Below, in pieces: positions 1 through 8,609 of a stretch of DNA of 64,000 nucleotides (the first letter of the stretch is position 1; the number at the start of each line of letters is the position of its first letter). The notes beneath the pieces were generated by a model. It was not told the DNA's origin, made no database searches, and saw only the letters and a program-made list of their open reading frames with translations. This DNA is from Ignavibacteriota bacterium (GTDB lineage Bacteria > Bacteroidota > Ignavibacteria > SZUA-365), in NCBI GenBank assembly GCA_016218045.1, contig JACRFB010000001.1, positions 124,001 through 188,000 on the forward strand, read 5' to 3'. Both the position numbers and the translations under genes were made by a program.

Positions 1-565
1 CCTCTGCGTCCCGGGGAGCTGTTGCGGGCATTACCACGCATTCCATAAACCTCGACCCCGTATCGAAGACGACCACGCGAACCACATCGCTGGCTCCGGC
101 GCTGTATTCATAGGCCGCGAAGTCGCGATTGTTCAGACGAAAGTACTCCGTTTCCTGAATCACTTTCACGGAATCCTGCGCATAGTCCTTCTTCAGATTC
201 AGACTCACCTTGGCAACGCTGCGCAGGCCGTCCTTTTTCAGGGTTGCGTACAGCGCTGGGTCCATGGCGATGGGTGTGAAGGATATCGATGCGCTGTAAT
301 CCTCTTTCACCAGCCACAGGGCGATCTGCGGAGCATTCTTCACATCCATCGTCTCCATCCAGCCCTTGGGACAACGTGCAACGACATCACCCGTAGCTGT
401 TTGCACCAACGCCGTACCCAATTCGGCGGAAGGTGCGTAGCGGTAGCCCGCACCCAAACCCGAGGTCGTGACCTCTGCGGAGGATCCGCCGCACGACTCC
501 AGCGATATCACACAGAGCCATGCAATAAGAAGGCCGCAGAGAAACCGTCGCGAGCCGCCGGTCAT
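1..565 (-). CDS. Putative lipoprotein of unknown function, cut by window edge
   Basis: The reading frame stays open on the minus strand from 565 to the left edge, so the C-terminus is missing. From the ATG at 565 the protein begins MTGGSRRFLCGLLIAW and continues to a lipobox-like L-E-S-C-G, a typical lipoprotein signal, which points to anchoring in the inner or outer membrane after SPII cleavage. The same frame is open back to an ATG at 652, one base past the stop of the upstream gene, but that start would put about 30 polar residues before the signal. I prefer 565 because of the signal peptide. The mature part is mixed alpha/beta with no motif I recognise. It is the last visible gene of a minus-strand run with a DUF1684 lipoprotein and a PorV-like protein, so an envelope role is likely. 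The function is unknown. Confidence 0.7.
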   Translation of the reverse strand, partial: MTGGSRRFLCGLLIAWLCVISLESCGGSSAEVTTSGLGAGYRYAPSAELGTALVQTATGDVVARCPKGWMETMDVKNAPQIALWLVKEDYSASISFTPIAMDPALYATLKKDGLRSVAKVSLNLKKDYAQDSVKVIQETEYFRLNNRDFAAYEYSAGASDVVRVVVFDTGSRFMECVVMPATAPRDAE

Positions 566-653
566 TCCGGAAAAGTGCGCCTTGGGATTTCTGGCCCCAG
601 GCCCCTGTTGTTGATATGTGAAATTTGGGCTGCCAGCTTCGGATGCCGCCATC

Positions 654-1328
654 TTAATGCCTGTCGTTGTATTTCTTTTCACCGGCAGGTATGGCGATAG
701 CGAGCCGGTTTTCCTCTGGCGGAATGGGGCAGTCGTATTTCGGATTATATGCGCAGTAGGGGTTGTAGGCGTAGTTGAAATCGAGAAAGACGGTGTCGGA
801 TCCGGGCGACTCGATATCAAGGAAACGGCCGCCGGCATATGTTTCTCTCCCCGTGCTTGCGTCGGTGAAGGGAATAAACCAGTAGTTGCCGGAACTTGTG
901 TCGCGTGGCGCATACACATTCAATCGATACTCCTTCCCGTCGCGTGTGAAAGGCAGGTACCCGATATGGAGCATGTCCCGCGGCCTATCCTTCGAAGTGG
1001 CCATCACGAAGCTCTTCGGGTCTGGAAAACGCTGCAGGGTACACTCGAACGCCCAGCTTCTATCGGGCGGGAAATACGGCAGCCCTGCAAACTCGGCGCG
1101 ATCACTATCGAGAAGAGGCGAGCTTTCGTCACGCAGGAAATGGAGGTCCTTTTTCTTGCGGTCCTTCACAACCTCGAGCGAGTACACATCGGAAGTGTCG
1201 ATGTCATAGGCCTGGGTTTCCGGGCGTGAACTGCGTCCGCACCCGCTAACAAGAACAATACCTAGGGCGAGGGTAAGAAAAACCGCGAGCGCCTGCCCGC
1301 GGTTCATGAAACAATTTCGGAGTGACAT
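654..1328 (-). CDS. DUF1684 family lipoprotein
   Basis: This 224-residue protein has a lipoprotein signal with the lipobox L-V-S-G-C at Cys30. The C-terminal half carries the DUF1684 hallmark: a stretch reading FIPFTDASTGRETYAGGRF, then a FNYAYNPYCAYNPKYDCP block, then IPPEENRLAIAIPAGEKK. The biochemical role of DUF1684 is not established. The conserved Cys, Tyr and Asn cluster suggests a structural or ligand-binding site, but that is inference. Met8 is an alternative start that leaves a shorter signal. The gene begins only 6 bases after the stop of the PorV-like gene, so the two are probably cotranscribed and both products go to the envelope. Family assignment is confident, function is not. 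Confidence 0.85.
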   Translation of the reverse strand: MSLRNCFMNRGQALAVFLTLALGIVLVSGCGRSSRPETQAYDIDTSDVYSLEVVKDRKKKDLHFLRDESSPLLDSDRAEFAGLPYFPPDRSWAFECTLQRFPDPKSFVMATSKDRPRDMLHIGYLPFTRDGKEYRLNVYAPRDTSSGNYWFIPFTDASTGRETYAGGRFLDIESPGSDTVFLDFNYAYNPYCAYNPKYDCPIPPEENRLAIAIPAGEKKYNDRH

Positions 1329-1334
1329 GTCGGA

Positions 1335-2372
1335 TTATTTTGTGTCGCGGAAGAACTTCTTTTCCTCGAGGGAGAGCCGCACGGAAATGCGATGCGTGGC
1401 TTCGGTGCTGAAGGACTCTGCGCCCATTGGATTCTGACCGAAGGCGTAATCGAGATACAGTTTCGGGAGGTGGACTCCCGCTCCCACGGTGAAATTCTGC
1501 GTATCGCTGAATCCACCCCTGATGGCGAACAGATCCCGGAATCGGTATTCCAGCCCGGCGCGGGGATTGATGCTTACCGGACCTACATGTGCAACTGAGG
1601 CGAATTGCCTGTTCTCGCCCATAATGTCAAAGTCTACAGCAGGCATTAACACACCTCCGGGAACGTCAAAAGCGTACGCCGCGCCGATTTTTGCCGTGGG
1701 TGAGACGAGGTCGTTCGTGCCGGTGGACCATGCGATGAGTGTGGTTGTCACATCCTGGAGATTTGCACCGAGAAGAAATTTCTCGCTCACTCGATATTGC
1801 GCGCCCACGTCGAACCCGACACCGTATGCGCTCCCGTCGGCCATCGATCGTAGCACCAGCTTCATGTTTACGCCCACGTTCAATTTCTGATGCGCGCGGA
1901 ACGCATACGTCAGGTAGCCCACCCAGTCCGAGGAGCTGAACGACCGTATCTTCGAAGCGTCAAGCCGTTCGCCAGGATCAAGTATGCCGTTTCCGTTGAG
2001 ATCGATCAGTGCGTTCCGCGTATCAGGAATGTCGTCAATGCCCATGCGTGTGACGGAAAATGCAAGGGTGTATTTGGGGCTGAAAGGCCAGGCAACACCG
2101 CCGTAATTGTAGTTCAAAAGACCACCGAATCGCTGCTCGTACATGAGCCCGATCTCGGGATACTGCATCGACATGATTCCTGCAGGATTCCAATATGCGC
2201 TCGTGACATCGTTGCCTACGGCGACGTATGCCCCACCCATGGCGGCCGCACGCCCGCCGAATCCGCCTGCCATAAATTCGCCGGCGTATTTCGCGATGCC
2301 TGTCTTCTGAGCGCTGAGCGGCCCCGCAATCACGGCAAGGAACAATATCGATCGGAAAATGGAAACTCGCAT
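1335..2372 (-). CDS. PorV/PorQ-type outer membrane beta-barrel protein
   Basis: The 345-residue product has a signal peptide ending at PLSAQ (residues 17-21) and then the FadL-like start typical of the PorV/PorQ family: AGGFGGRAAAMGGAYVAV (residues 35-52) followed by VTSAYWNPAGI. The rest alternates in short amphipathic beta strands. In Bacteroidota such proteins are T9SS shuttle or attachment partners (PorV) or close paralogues of unknown role. The window has at least three proteins with T9SS tails, which fits a PorV-like function, but paralogues are common and this is not proof. A calcium-loop-like segment, DLNGNGILDPGE, sits at residues 124-135, probably in an extracellular loop. It heads a minus-strand unit with two lipoprotein genes and is divergent from the PAP2 gene at 2491. 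Confidence 0.8.
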   Translation of the reverse strand: MRVSIFRSILFLAVIAGPLSAQKTGIAKYAGEFMAGGFGGRAAAMGGAYVAVGNDVTSAYWNPAGIMSMQYPEIGLMYEQRFGGLLNYNYGGVAWPFSPKYTLAFSVTRMGIDDIPDTRNALIDLNGNGILDPGERLDASKIRSFSSSDWVGYLTYAFRAHQKLNVGVNMKLVLRSMADGSAYGVGFDVGAQYRVSEKFLLGANLQDVTTTLIAWSTGTNDLVSPTAKIGAAYAFDVPGGVLMPAVDFDIMGENRQFASVAHVGPVSINPRAGLEYRFRDLFAIRGGFSDTQNFTVGAGVHLPKLYLDYAFGQNPMGAESFSTEATHRISVRLSLEEKKFFRDTK

Positions 2373-2490
2373 GAGTCGATCTCTCTAGTGAAGAGCGAAA
2401 TATGCAGAAGCGCCCTCCGACAGTCAAGTCGCTTTCCAGGATGCATGCTGCAAGATTTTCTCGATACTTGAGAAAAGGCAATATTCGCCT

Positions 2491-3108
2491 ATGCGGAAGA
2501 AGATCCTGATCAGATATGGCACCTTGATGCTGGCAGTATATGCCTGCTGGGTGGCGCTGTACTATCTGACCGCGTGGATCGGCTCGATCCGCGGTCCTGC
2601 TTTCGATGCGGCGCTGCCGCTGGATGCCTCTATCCCATTTTGGCCCGGGCTCATGCCCGTGTACCTACTCGCCTACATTGTCACACTTGGGCTCTTCTTT
2701 ATTTCGCTTAAACCCGACTTTCTCAACCGGGCCTATGCGACGTTTATCGTGACCAATGCCGTTGCGTTCTTGTTTTTTGCCCTTTTCCCCGTACTCGGTC
2801 CGCCTCGCGAAGGACTGTTGACCGGCGTCGGGACCTCTACCGATGGATTGCTTGCACTAATGCACGCGCTCGATTCGAGGTACAATGCCCTGCCCAGTTT
2901 GCATGTGGCCAATCCTTGGCTTGTGGCGCTCTTGTGCACGAGAGAGAAAGGCCAGTCAGGCATGACGGTGTTTTTCTGGCTGCTCGCACTCGCAATCAGC
3001 GCGGCGACGCTTTTTGTGCGCCAGCATTACTTTTTGGATGTACTCTCGGGCGCATTTTTGGCAGTGATCTGCTTCGCCATTATGAAGCAGCCACGGCCCG
3101 CAATGTGA
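2491..3108 (+). CDS. PAP2-superfamily membrane phosphatase/transferase, Aur1-like
   Basis: The 205-residue protein is almost entirely hydrophobic with about six membrane spans. It has the PAP2 signature: LFPVLGPPRE near residues 98-107 (as in the Aur1/Ipt1-like PAP2_3 subgroup), ALPSLHVA at 133-140 with His138, and VRQHYFLDVLSG at 176-187 with His179 and Asp183 as the nucleophile and its partner. Family members dephosphorylate lipid phosphates or transfer phospho-headgroups at the membrane, so a role in lipid headgroup or inositol-phospholipid chemistry is possible. The true substrate cannot be read from sequence. The gene stands alone, divergent from the PorV-like gene and convergent with htrA. 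Confidence 0.82.
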   Translation: MRKKILIRYGTLMLAVYACWVALYYLTAWIGSIRGPAFDAALPLDASIPFWPGLMPVYLLAYIVTLGLFFISLKPDFLNRAYATFIVTNAVAFLFFALFPVLGPPREGLLTGVGTSTDGLLALMHALDSRYNALPSLHVANPWLVALLCTREKGQSGMTVFFWLLALAISAATLFVRQHYFLDVLSGAFLAVICFAIMKQPRPAM

Positions 3109-3154
3109 GCGGACCGCGGCTGTTTCTGCGTATGAGCCGATTAGGCGAACGGGT

Positions 3155-4702
3155 TTACTGCACCGGTCCTTCGATAGGGATGAAGGTTTTGTCGCCGGCC
3201 GGTGTCTGCACGCGAAGCAGCACCGACTCACCCTTTTCGAGACTTCCAAGCACCTTGTTAAGGTCGGCGAGGGTCTCAATCTTGGTGACGGAACTTCCTT
3301 TCCGCGCCTCGAAAACGACGACACCGGTACGAAGATTATTCTCGTAGGCAGGACTGTACTGCTTCACGTTTGTGACCAGCAGGCCGCTGTTTCTGTCAAA
3401 TTTTTTCTTCGACTCTTCGTCGAGTGGCTTCACGGTAAAGCCGGCCTTTTCAAAGGTCATAGACGACTTGGAGTTGACAGACTCGTCCTTGGTTTCCTTG
3501 TTCTTCTTCGCATCCGCGACAATGACGTCATCCTCGCTCCGCGGCTTCAGTTTTACGTCGATATCTATGTATTTCCCGTCGCGGAAAATTTTCAACGTCA
3601 CGCTTTCACCGGGATGGTGCATACCGACTCGTGCCTGCAACTCATTCGCGCTCTGTACCGGCTTGCCGTCCACTTCGACAATTGCGTCACCAACCCGCAC
3701 TCCCGCGGCCTTGCCGGCACCATCGGCCTGAACGTCCTCGACAAGTACGCCTTTGTACCGGTCCATGTTTAGTGCCTTGGCTTTCACCGCGTCAAGATCG
3801 GTGATACGCACGCCAATGTAGCCGCGAACAAAAGTGCCATCCTTGATAATGCCGTTCGCAACAACCTTGGCGAGATTTATCGGTACAGCAAAGCTGTACC
3901 CGACGTACTGCCCGGTCTGTGAGGCGATTGCGGTGTTCACGCCGACGACCTGACCGCGAAGGTTCACAAGTGCACCGCCGCTGTTGCCCGGATTTACCGC
4001 GGCGTCGGTCTGGATGAAACTCTCTATGCCGGTCCCGTCGGAATTTTTCGAGCGCATGATACCGATGTTCCGGCTGATGGCGCTGACAATGCCCGCGGTG
4101 ACGGTGGATGCAAGGCCCATGGGATTTCCCACGGCAAGCACCCATTCACCGACACGGACTTCATCGGAATTTCCGAGAGCAGCCGCGGAAAGTCCGCTGC
4201 CATCAATCTTGATTACCGCGATGTCTGTATTCTGATCCGATCCCACAAGCTTTGCTGGAAACTCGCGCGAATCGAAGAGTACGACGCGGATGCCGTCCTC
4301 GGTCGCGTCCTCGATGACATGTTTGTTCGTCAGGATGTAACCGTCGGACGTGAGAATGATACCCGAGCCCGCACCCTGTGTGAGCATGTCCTCTTCCCGT
4401 CCCTGATCCTGAGGGAACATATCGCCGAAGGGCCAGATGCGGTGATAGCGGTCGCCGCCCTGCACCTTGGATTTTACGGTGATTGCAACAACGGTGGGAT
4501 TTACGATTTCCGCTACTGATGTGAACGTCTTGTTGAGATCCACCACGCCATCAGGCGGCGAGTACGGCGCAGCCGAATTGAACTGCACGCCGGAATCGGC
4601 GAAGGAAAGGTTCACGCCGCCGATGCCCGAAACAATGACTGCTCCGAACAGGATGCCGGCGCTGACAAGAACGATGGCGAAAAGGACTGAACGTCGTGAC
4701 AT
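3155..4702 (-). CDS. DegP/HtrA-family periplasmic serine protease
   Basis: This 515-residue Do-like protease degrades or refolds damaged envelope proteins. An N-terminal signal anchor covers about residues 7-28. The trypsin-like domain contains the full triad: His128 (in LTNKHVIED), Asp160 (in NTDIAVIKI) and Ser241 (in NPGNSGGAL). A first PDZ domain spans about 293-385 and a more divergent second PDZ lies at about 415-512, with a polar linker rich in Asp, Glu and Lys between them. A good Shine-Dalgarno (GGAGG, 7 bases upstream) supports the ATG at 4702. It lies 152 bases downstream of recO in the same direction and probably has its own promoter in that gap. Envelope-stress control is expected from the family, but I cannot point to a specific operator. 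Confidence 0.93.
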   Translation of the reverse strand: MSRRSVLFAIVLVSAGILFGAVIVSGIGGVNLSFADSGVQFNSAAPYSPPDGVVDLNKTFTSVAEIVNPTVVAITVKSKVQGGDRYHRIWPFGDMFPQDQGREEDMLTQGAGSGIILTSDGYILTNKHVIEDATEDGIRVVLFDSREFPAKLVGSDQNTDIAVIKIDGSGLSAAALGNSDEVRVGEWVLAVGNPMGLASTVTAGIVSAISRNIGIMRSKNSDGTGIESFIQTDAAVNPGNSGGALVNLRGQVVGVNTAIASQTGQYVGYSFAVPINLAKVVANGIIKDGTFVRGYIGVRITDLDAVKAKALNMDRYKGVLVEDVQADGAGKAAGVRVGDAIVEVDGKPVQSANELQARVGMHHPGESVTLKIFRDGKYIDIDVKLKPRSEDDVIVADAKKNKETKDESVNSKSSMTFEKAGFTVKPLDEESKKKFDRNSGLLVTNVKQYSPAYENNLRTGVVVFEARKGSSVTKIETLADLNKVLGSLEKGESVLLRVQTPAGDKTFIPIEGPVQ

Positions 4703-4854
4703 GTGTACTACCTCCAGATACCGTGTATGTGGTGTGCGCGTTCTGCGCGTCTACGAAAGTGCTGTTAATCAGGAAACAAAACTCGGGCGGAAAAAATGCC
4801 CATGAATGAATCGGACTTTCATTGGTCGCCCCGGGGTACGATCAACGGTGCATC

Positions 4855-5622
4855 TCAGGTGAGAGCGTCTAAAAGCTCCAGAGAGCGGATTGCTCTCATT
4901 TCCTGAATATGAGATGCGATGTATTGGTGAAGGATCCGCAACGCAGCATGTAGGTCCACCGGCGTCAACGAGAGTGCTTCGAGCCGGTCCGGCTCACAAC
5001 TTTTCAACCATCGCAGCGCCTTAAAAAGGCGGGGTGCGAGTTCCACTCCCATCACACTCCGTGCGCATGGGGTGCAGAGAAATGCGCCGTCAGCAAGCGC
5101 AAGCGACATCGGGCCACTGGTAGCCCTCTCGTCAGTAAGATCAATGCGGCACCGGGCGCAGTGATCCATGTCCAAAGAAAATCCCATTTCATCGCTGAAA
5201 TCCACAAGGTAGCGAAGCAGCATATTTCCCGGCTGCTCTTCCGAGGTATCGATTCCACGCAATGTCCGGAGAAGCAGCGAATACAACTCGGGATGATGCT
5301 CGCCGGCGTGAAGGGCCATATATGCGTACTCTATGACAGCGAATCCGAGGACGAGTCTGCGCCCGTCGGATTGCAACCGTCGAAAGGGCTCTATCACGTC
5401 GGCTTGTGACAGCATCTGCACGTCGCGGGATTCCTTGAAATAATAGACCAGTGTGCTGTGCGCCATCGGTTCGAGAGCTGCCCCAAACCGGGGTTTTGAC
5501 CCAAGCGCCCCCTTTGCGATCACCGCCACACGGCCGTGTTCGCGCGTCAGTGCGGTCACGATCTTGCTTGTGTCGCCGTATCGGACGGCGCGGAGGATGA
5601 TTGCGTCGGAGGTGATGATCAT
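4855..5622 (-). CDS. recO: DNA repair protein RecO
   Basis: RecO (255 residues from the ATG at 5622, usual family length) helps RecR load RecA onto SSB-coated single-stranded DNA in the RecFOR pathway. The N-terminal OB fold starts MIITSDAIILRAVRYGDTSK, the standard RecO opening. A zinc-finger pair is present in the middle: CARC near residue 150 and CTPC about 30 residues later. The frame is open 41 codons further upstream, but that stretch overlaps the mtnA end and reads like out-of-frame sequence, so I reject the longer form. The gene starts 11 bases after mtnA stops and is the last gene of the minus-strand unit beginning with the inositol-monophosphatase-like gene. Confidence 0.93.
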   Translation of the reverse strand: MIITSDAIILRAVRYGDTSKIVTALTREHGRVAVIAKGALGSKPRFGAALEPMAHSTLVYYFKESRDVQMLSQADVIEPFRRLQSDGRRLVLGFAVIEYAYMALHAGEHHPELYSLLLRTLRGIDTSEEQPGNMLLRYLVDFSDEMGFSLDMDHCARCRIDLTDERATSGPMSLALADGAFLCTPCARSVMGVELAPRLFKALRWLKSCEPDRLEALSLTPVDLHAALRILHQYIASHIQEMRAIRSLELLDALT

Positions 5623-5633
5623 AGACCCGCTCC

Positions 5634-6686
5634 TTACGCGAGAATGCCAGCAAGGGTTTCGGCAAAGGGCGGGGCAATAATTCCGCGCTCTGTAATGAAT
5701 GCGCTGACGAGCTCTGCAGGTGTGACATCGAATGCCGGGGACCATGCGTGCGTATTCTCAGGCGCGATTCGCACTCCGCCTGCGTGTGTCACTTCGGTCT
5801 CGGCGCGCTCCTCAATCGGAATGCCCTCGCCGCCGTGCGTCTGCGCATCAAACGTAGAAAGCGGGGCCGCAATGTACATGGGCATGCCATGATGGCGCGC
5901 CACAATCGCAAGACTGTACGTCCCGATTTTATTCGCGGTGTCGCCGTTCCGTGCTATCCTGTCGGCACCGGTAAGAGCGAGCTGCGCGCGGCCGCTGCGG
6001 AATACTGCAGCGGCACTGCTGTCGGTGATGAGTGTTGCCGGTATGCCTGAACGGGCGAGTTCCCACATGGTCAGCCGTGCACCCTGGAAAAGTGGACGCG
6101 TTTCATCCGCATAAACATGTATGCGCTTGCCCGCCACGTGCGCGGCGCGCAGCACCGCGAGTGCCGTGCCGTCGCCGCCGGTTGCAAGCGAACCCGTGTT
6201 GCAATGTGTCACTATTCCGGCACCATCGGGGATGAGGTCCGCGCCATGCGCTCCGATCATGGCGCAACGTCGGGCGTCGTCGTCGTGCATGCCGGTGGCG
6301 CATCGTTCAAGTGCCGCCAGGGTCTCCACGGGATCTGCGGCTGACTCGATGATTTCTCGGCACTGGTGTAACGACCAGAAGAGGTTGACTGCCGTCGGCC
6401 GTGCTCCAGCGATATTGTCACATGCGTCGAGCAAGGCGGTTCTAAATGCTGCCCCACCGGTCGATCTTCCTGCCAATTCACGCGCGGCAAGCACCGTGGC
6501 ATATGCTGCCGCGATACCAATCAGGGGTGCACCGCGGAGTTGCAGAGTACGGAGCGCCTCGATCACCTTGCGGTAGTCCCGGGTTTCCAGCCGCACCTCC
6601 TCATGCGGCAACCGTGTCTGGTCGAGGTACCGCAGGGCCTCGCCGGTCCACTCCATCACGTGGCTGTTGTCGAAGCGATCAGGCAT
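5634..6686 (-). CDS. mtnA: S-methyl-5-thioribose-1-phosphate isomerase
   Basis: MtnA (350 residues) converts methylthioribose-1-phosphate to methylthioribulose-1-phosphate in methionine salvage, and related enzymes act on 5-deoxyribose-1-phosphate in the DHAP shunt. Diagnostic blocks are LQLRGAPLIGIAAAYA, the catalytic-cysteine block THCNTGSLATGG, and the catalytic-Asp block LTGADRIARNGDTANKIGTY. I choose the ATG at 6686 (MPDRFDNSHVMEWTG) because homologues start this way; the longer upstream frame runs into the previous gene. It lies 25 bases after a PfkB-family kinase and 11 bases before recO. No mtnP, mtnK or aldolase is visible nearby, so the pathway it serves here is open. Confidence 0.92.
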   Translation of the reverse strand: MPDRFDNSHVMEWTGEALRYLDQTRLPHEEVRLETRDYRKVIEALRTLQLRGAPLIGIAAAYATVLAARELAGRSTGGAAFRTALLDACDNIAGARPTAVNLFWSLHQCREIIESAADPVETLAALERCATGMHDDDARRCAMIGAHGADLIPDGAGIVTHCNTGSLATGGDGTALAVLRAAHVAGKRIHVYADETRPLFQGARLTMWELARSGIPATLITDSSAAAVFRSGRAQLALTGADRIARNGDTANKIGTYSLAIVARHHGMPMYIAAPLSTFDAQTHGGEGIPIEERAETEVTHAGGVRIAPENTHAWSPAFDVTPAELVSAFITERGIIAPPFAETLAGILA

Positions 6687-6711
6687 TACGGCGCCACCAT
6701 GCCTGTGAATC

Positions 6712-7623
6712 CTACAGGGTGAATTGAGACAGTACGTGGAATGCGCGGTACCGCTGCATGATGCGCGCCTCGTCAAGATCCCGCACACCGCCGATGCTGA
6801 ATTCCTCCACGCAGAACGATGCCATGGTGCTTCCGGCAATGACCGCGCGCTTCAGGTTCTCGAACGATGTATCCCCGTCGCGCGCAATCCAACCCGCAAA
6901 TCCGCCCGCGAAGCTGTCACCAGCACCTGTGGGGTCCATGATGCGTTCAAGCGGGAAGGCGGGCGCCGAAAAAATCCCACCGTCTCCCAGAAGCAGCGCT
7001 CCGTGTTCGCCCTTTTTGACCACCACGCGTGAAGGGCCCATGCCAAGTATCGCCTTGCCGGCTGTGATGATGTTAGACGAACCGGTGAGCTGACGCGCCT
7101 CCTGATCGTTCAGGATCAGCACGTCGACGCGCCGGATGGTTTCGATCAGCTCGTCGCGGCTGATGTCGATCCACAGGTTCATCGTGTCACAGATGATGAG
7201 TTTGGGCGAACGGATCTGATCGAGCACGTGCATCTGCAGCGAAGGATGGATATTGCCCAGCACCACGATATCGCTTCCGCGCCACGCTTCAGGGATTTCG
7301 GGCTGAAATGTCTCGAACACGCCGAGTTCGGTGTACAGCGTGTCGCGAGTATTCATGTCATCATGATACCGGCCGCCCCAACTGAACGTCCGTCCGTCTG
7401 GCACGCGTACGAGACCGTCGAGTCCTATCCCGCGGGAAGTGAAGTACGTTATGTGTTCTTCGGGAAAGTCGCCGCCAACGATTCCCACAAAACGCACGTC
7501 CTTCGAAAAATAACTGGCGGCGATAGAAACAAACGTCGCTGATCCGCCTAAGGCGTTCTTCATTGTGCCGTACGGCGTTTCAAGGTAATCAAGTGCGACA
7601 GATCCGACGACGAGAATACTCAT
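6712..7623 (-). CDS. PfkB-family carbohydrate/nucleoside kinase
   Basis: This 303-residue ribokinase-fold enzyme should phosphorylate a sugar or nucleoside with ATP in the cytoplasm. It begins MSILVVGSVALDYLETP, has the glycine-rich substrate-binding region NALGGSATFVSIAA, and ends with the anion-hole/catalytic-base motif DPTGAGDSFAGGFAG whose last Asp is the base. The substrate cannot be assigned from these motifs. Its position directly upstream of mtnA (25-base gap) hints at phosphorylation of a ribose-derived salvage product, which is inference only. The start at 7623 was chosen over an upstream in-frame ATG because it matches the usual first beta strand of the family and does not overlap the preceding gene. 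Confidence 0.88.
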   Translation of the reverse strand: MSILVVGSVALDYLETPYGTMKNALGGSATFVSIAASYFSKDVRFVGIVGGDFPEEHITYFTSRGIGLDGLVRVPDGRTFSWGGRYHDDMNTRDTLYTELGVFETFQPEIPEAWRGSDIVVLGNIHPSLQMHVLDQIRSPKLIICDTMNLWIDISRDELIETIRRVDVLILNDQEARQLTGSSNIITAGKAILGMGPSRVVVKKGEHGALLLGDGGIFSAPAFPLERIMDPTGAGDSFAGGFAGWIARDGDTSFENLKRAVIAGSTMASFCVEEFSIGGVRDLDEARIMQRYRAFHVLSQFTL

Positions 7624-7663
7624 GTGCAGGGTTGCTTCTGTGATGGAAATACGTGGATGGAAT

Positions 7664-8485
7664 TTACTCGGGAATTTGGATGCGCACGTCTCGGGCCTTG
7701 GCCAGGATGTCAAGCATCACGTCGTGAATGTGGCCGTTGCTTCCCAGGAAGGGCGGATGAAACAACTCGAGCGGGCCGCCGTCGAACGTGGTGACCCGGC
7801 CGCCCGCTTCCTCAATCAGCAGCATACCCGCGGCCTTGTCCCATGCCTGAAGCGCGACTTCCCAGTAGCCGTCGATGCGTCCCGCGGCAACGTACGCGCA
7901 ATCAAGCGCCGCGCTTCCAAGGCGGCGTATCGCCTGCGCATGATGCAGGAAGGCGACGAACCGCTCGCGGCAAAATTCAGGGTTCTCTCTGACTGTGTAG
8001 GGAAATCCTGTCACAAGCATCGCGTCCTGGATGTCGCGCACGCCGCTGACCTGAAGTTTTCGATCGTTGAGATACGCCCCGCTCCCGCGTTCCGCTGCGA
8101 ATAATTCATCCGCCATTGGATCATAGACGACACCCGCGAGAACCTCGCCGGCTCGTTCCACCGCAATCGAGACGCTGAACAGTGAAAGTCCGTGGGTGAA
8201 ATTTGTTGTGCCGTCAAGCGGATCCACAATCCACCGATATTCGCCGGTACCAGTAACGGCTCCACCTTCCTCGCCCAGGAGCGAATGTGTGGGGAACCGC
8301 CCGAGTAGTATGTCGCGAATAATGTGTTCCGATGCGCGATCTGCCTCGGTCACAAGATTGTTGCGCTGCTGCTGTTTTGCCTCGATGTGTTTTAACGCTC
8401 CAAGATGAGAGGTAAGCACGTGGCCTGCTGCCCGGGCTGCCTCGATCGCGGTATGAAGAAAATCGCTCGTCTGCATCGTGTTCAT
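7664..8485 (-). CDS. Inositol monophosphatase family protein
   Basis: The 273-residue protein belongs to the Mg2+/Li+-dependent inositol monophosphatase/SuhB/CysQ superfamily. The metal site is intact: GEEGG at 71-75, VDPLDGTTNF at 87-96 (Asp88 and Asp91), and WDKAAGMLLIEEAGG near residue 220. Possible substrates are inositol phosphates, fructose-1,6-bisphosphate or PAP; sequence alone does not decide. It is the first gene of a minus-strand operon with the PfkB kinase (40-base gap), mtnA and recO. The start at 8485 is supported by length; a second ATG at 8476 is also possible. Its promoter must lie in the 124-base divergent region shared with the phosphofructokinase gene. Confidence 0.9.
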   Translation of the reverse strand: MNTMQTSDFLHTAIEAARAAGHVLTSHLGALKHIEAKQQQRNNLVTEADRASEHIIRDILLGRFPTHSLLGEEGGAVTGTGEYRWIVDPLDGTTNFTHGLSLFSVSIAVERAGEVLAGVVYDPMADELFAAERGSGAYLNDRKLQVSGVRDIQDAMLVTGFPYTVRENPEFCRERFVAFLHHAQAIRRLGSAALDCAYVAAGRIDGYWEVALQAWDKAAGMLLIEEAGGRVTTFDGGPLELFHPPFLGSNGHIHDVMLDILAKARDVRIQIPE

Positions 8486-8609
8486 TCTCTCAAAATAGGA
8501 AAAGCACGGAGAACTTTCGAACGAGTGCCTGCTGCGCCGTGTTCCGCCTTGTTTTTCAAGCCGACACCATGTTACTTTGCGTAACTGACCACTCACCATT
8601 GGATGCATC

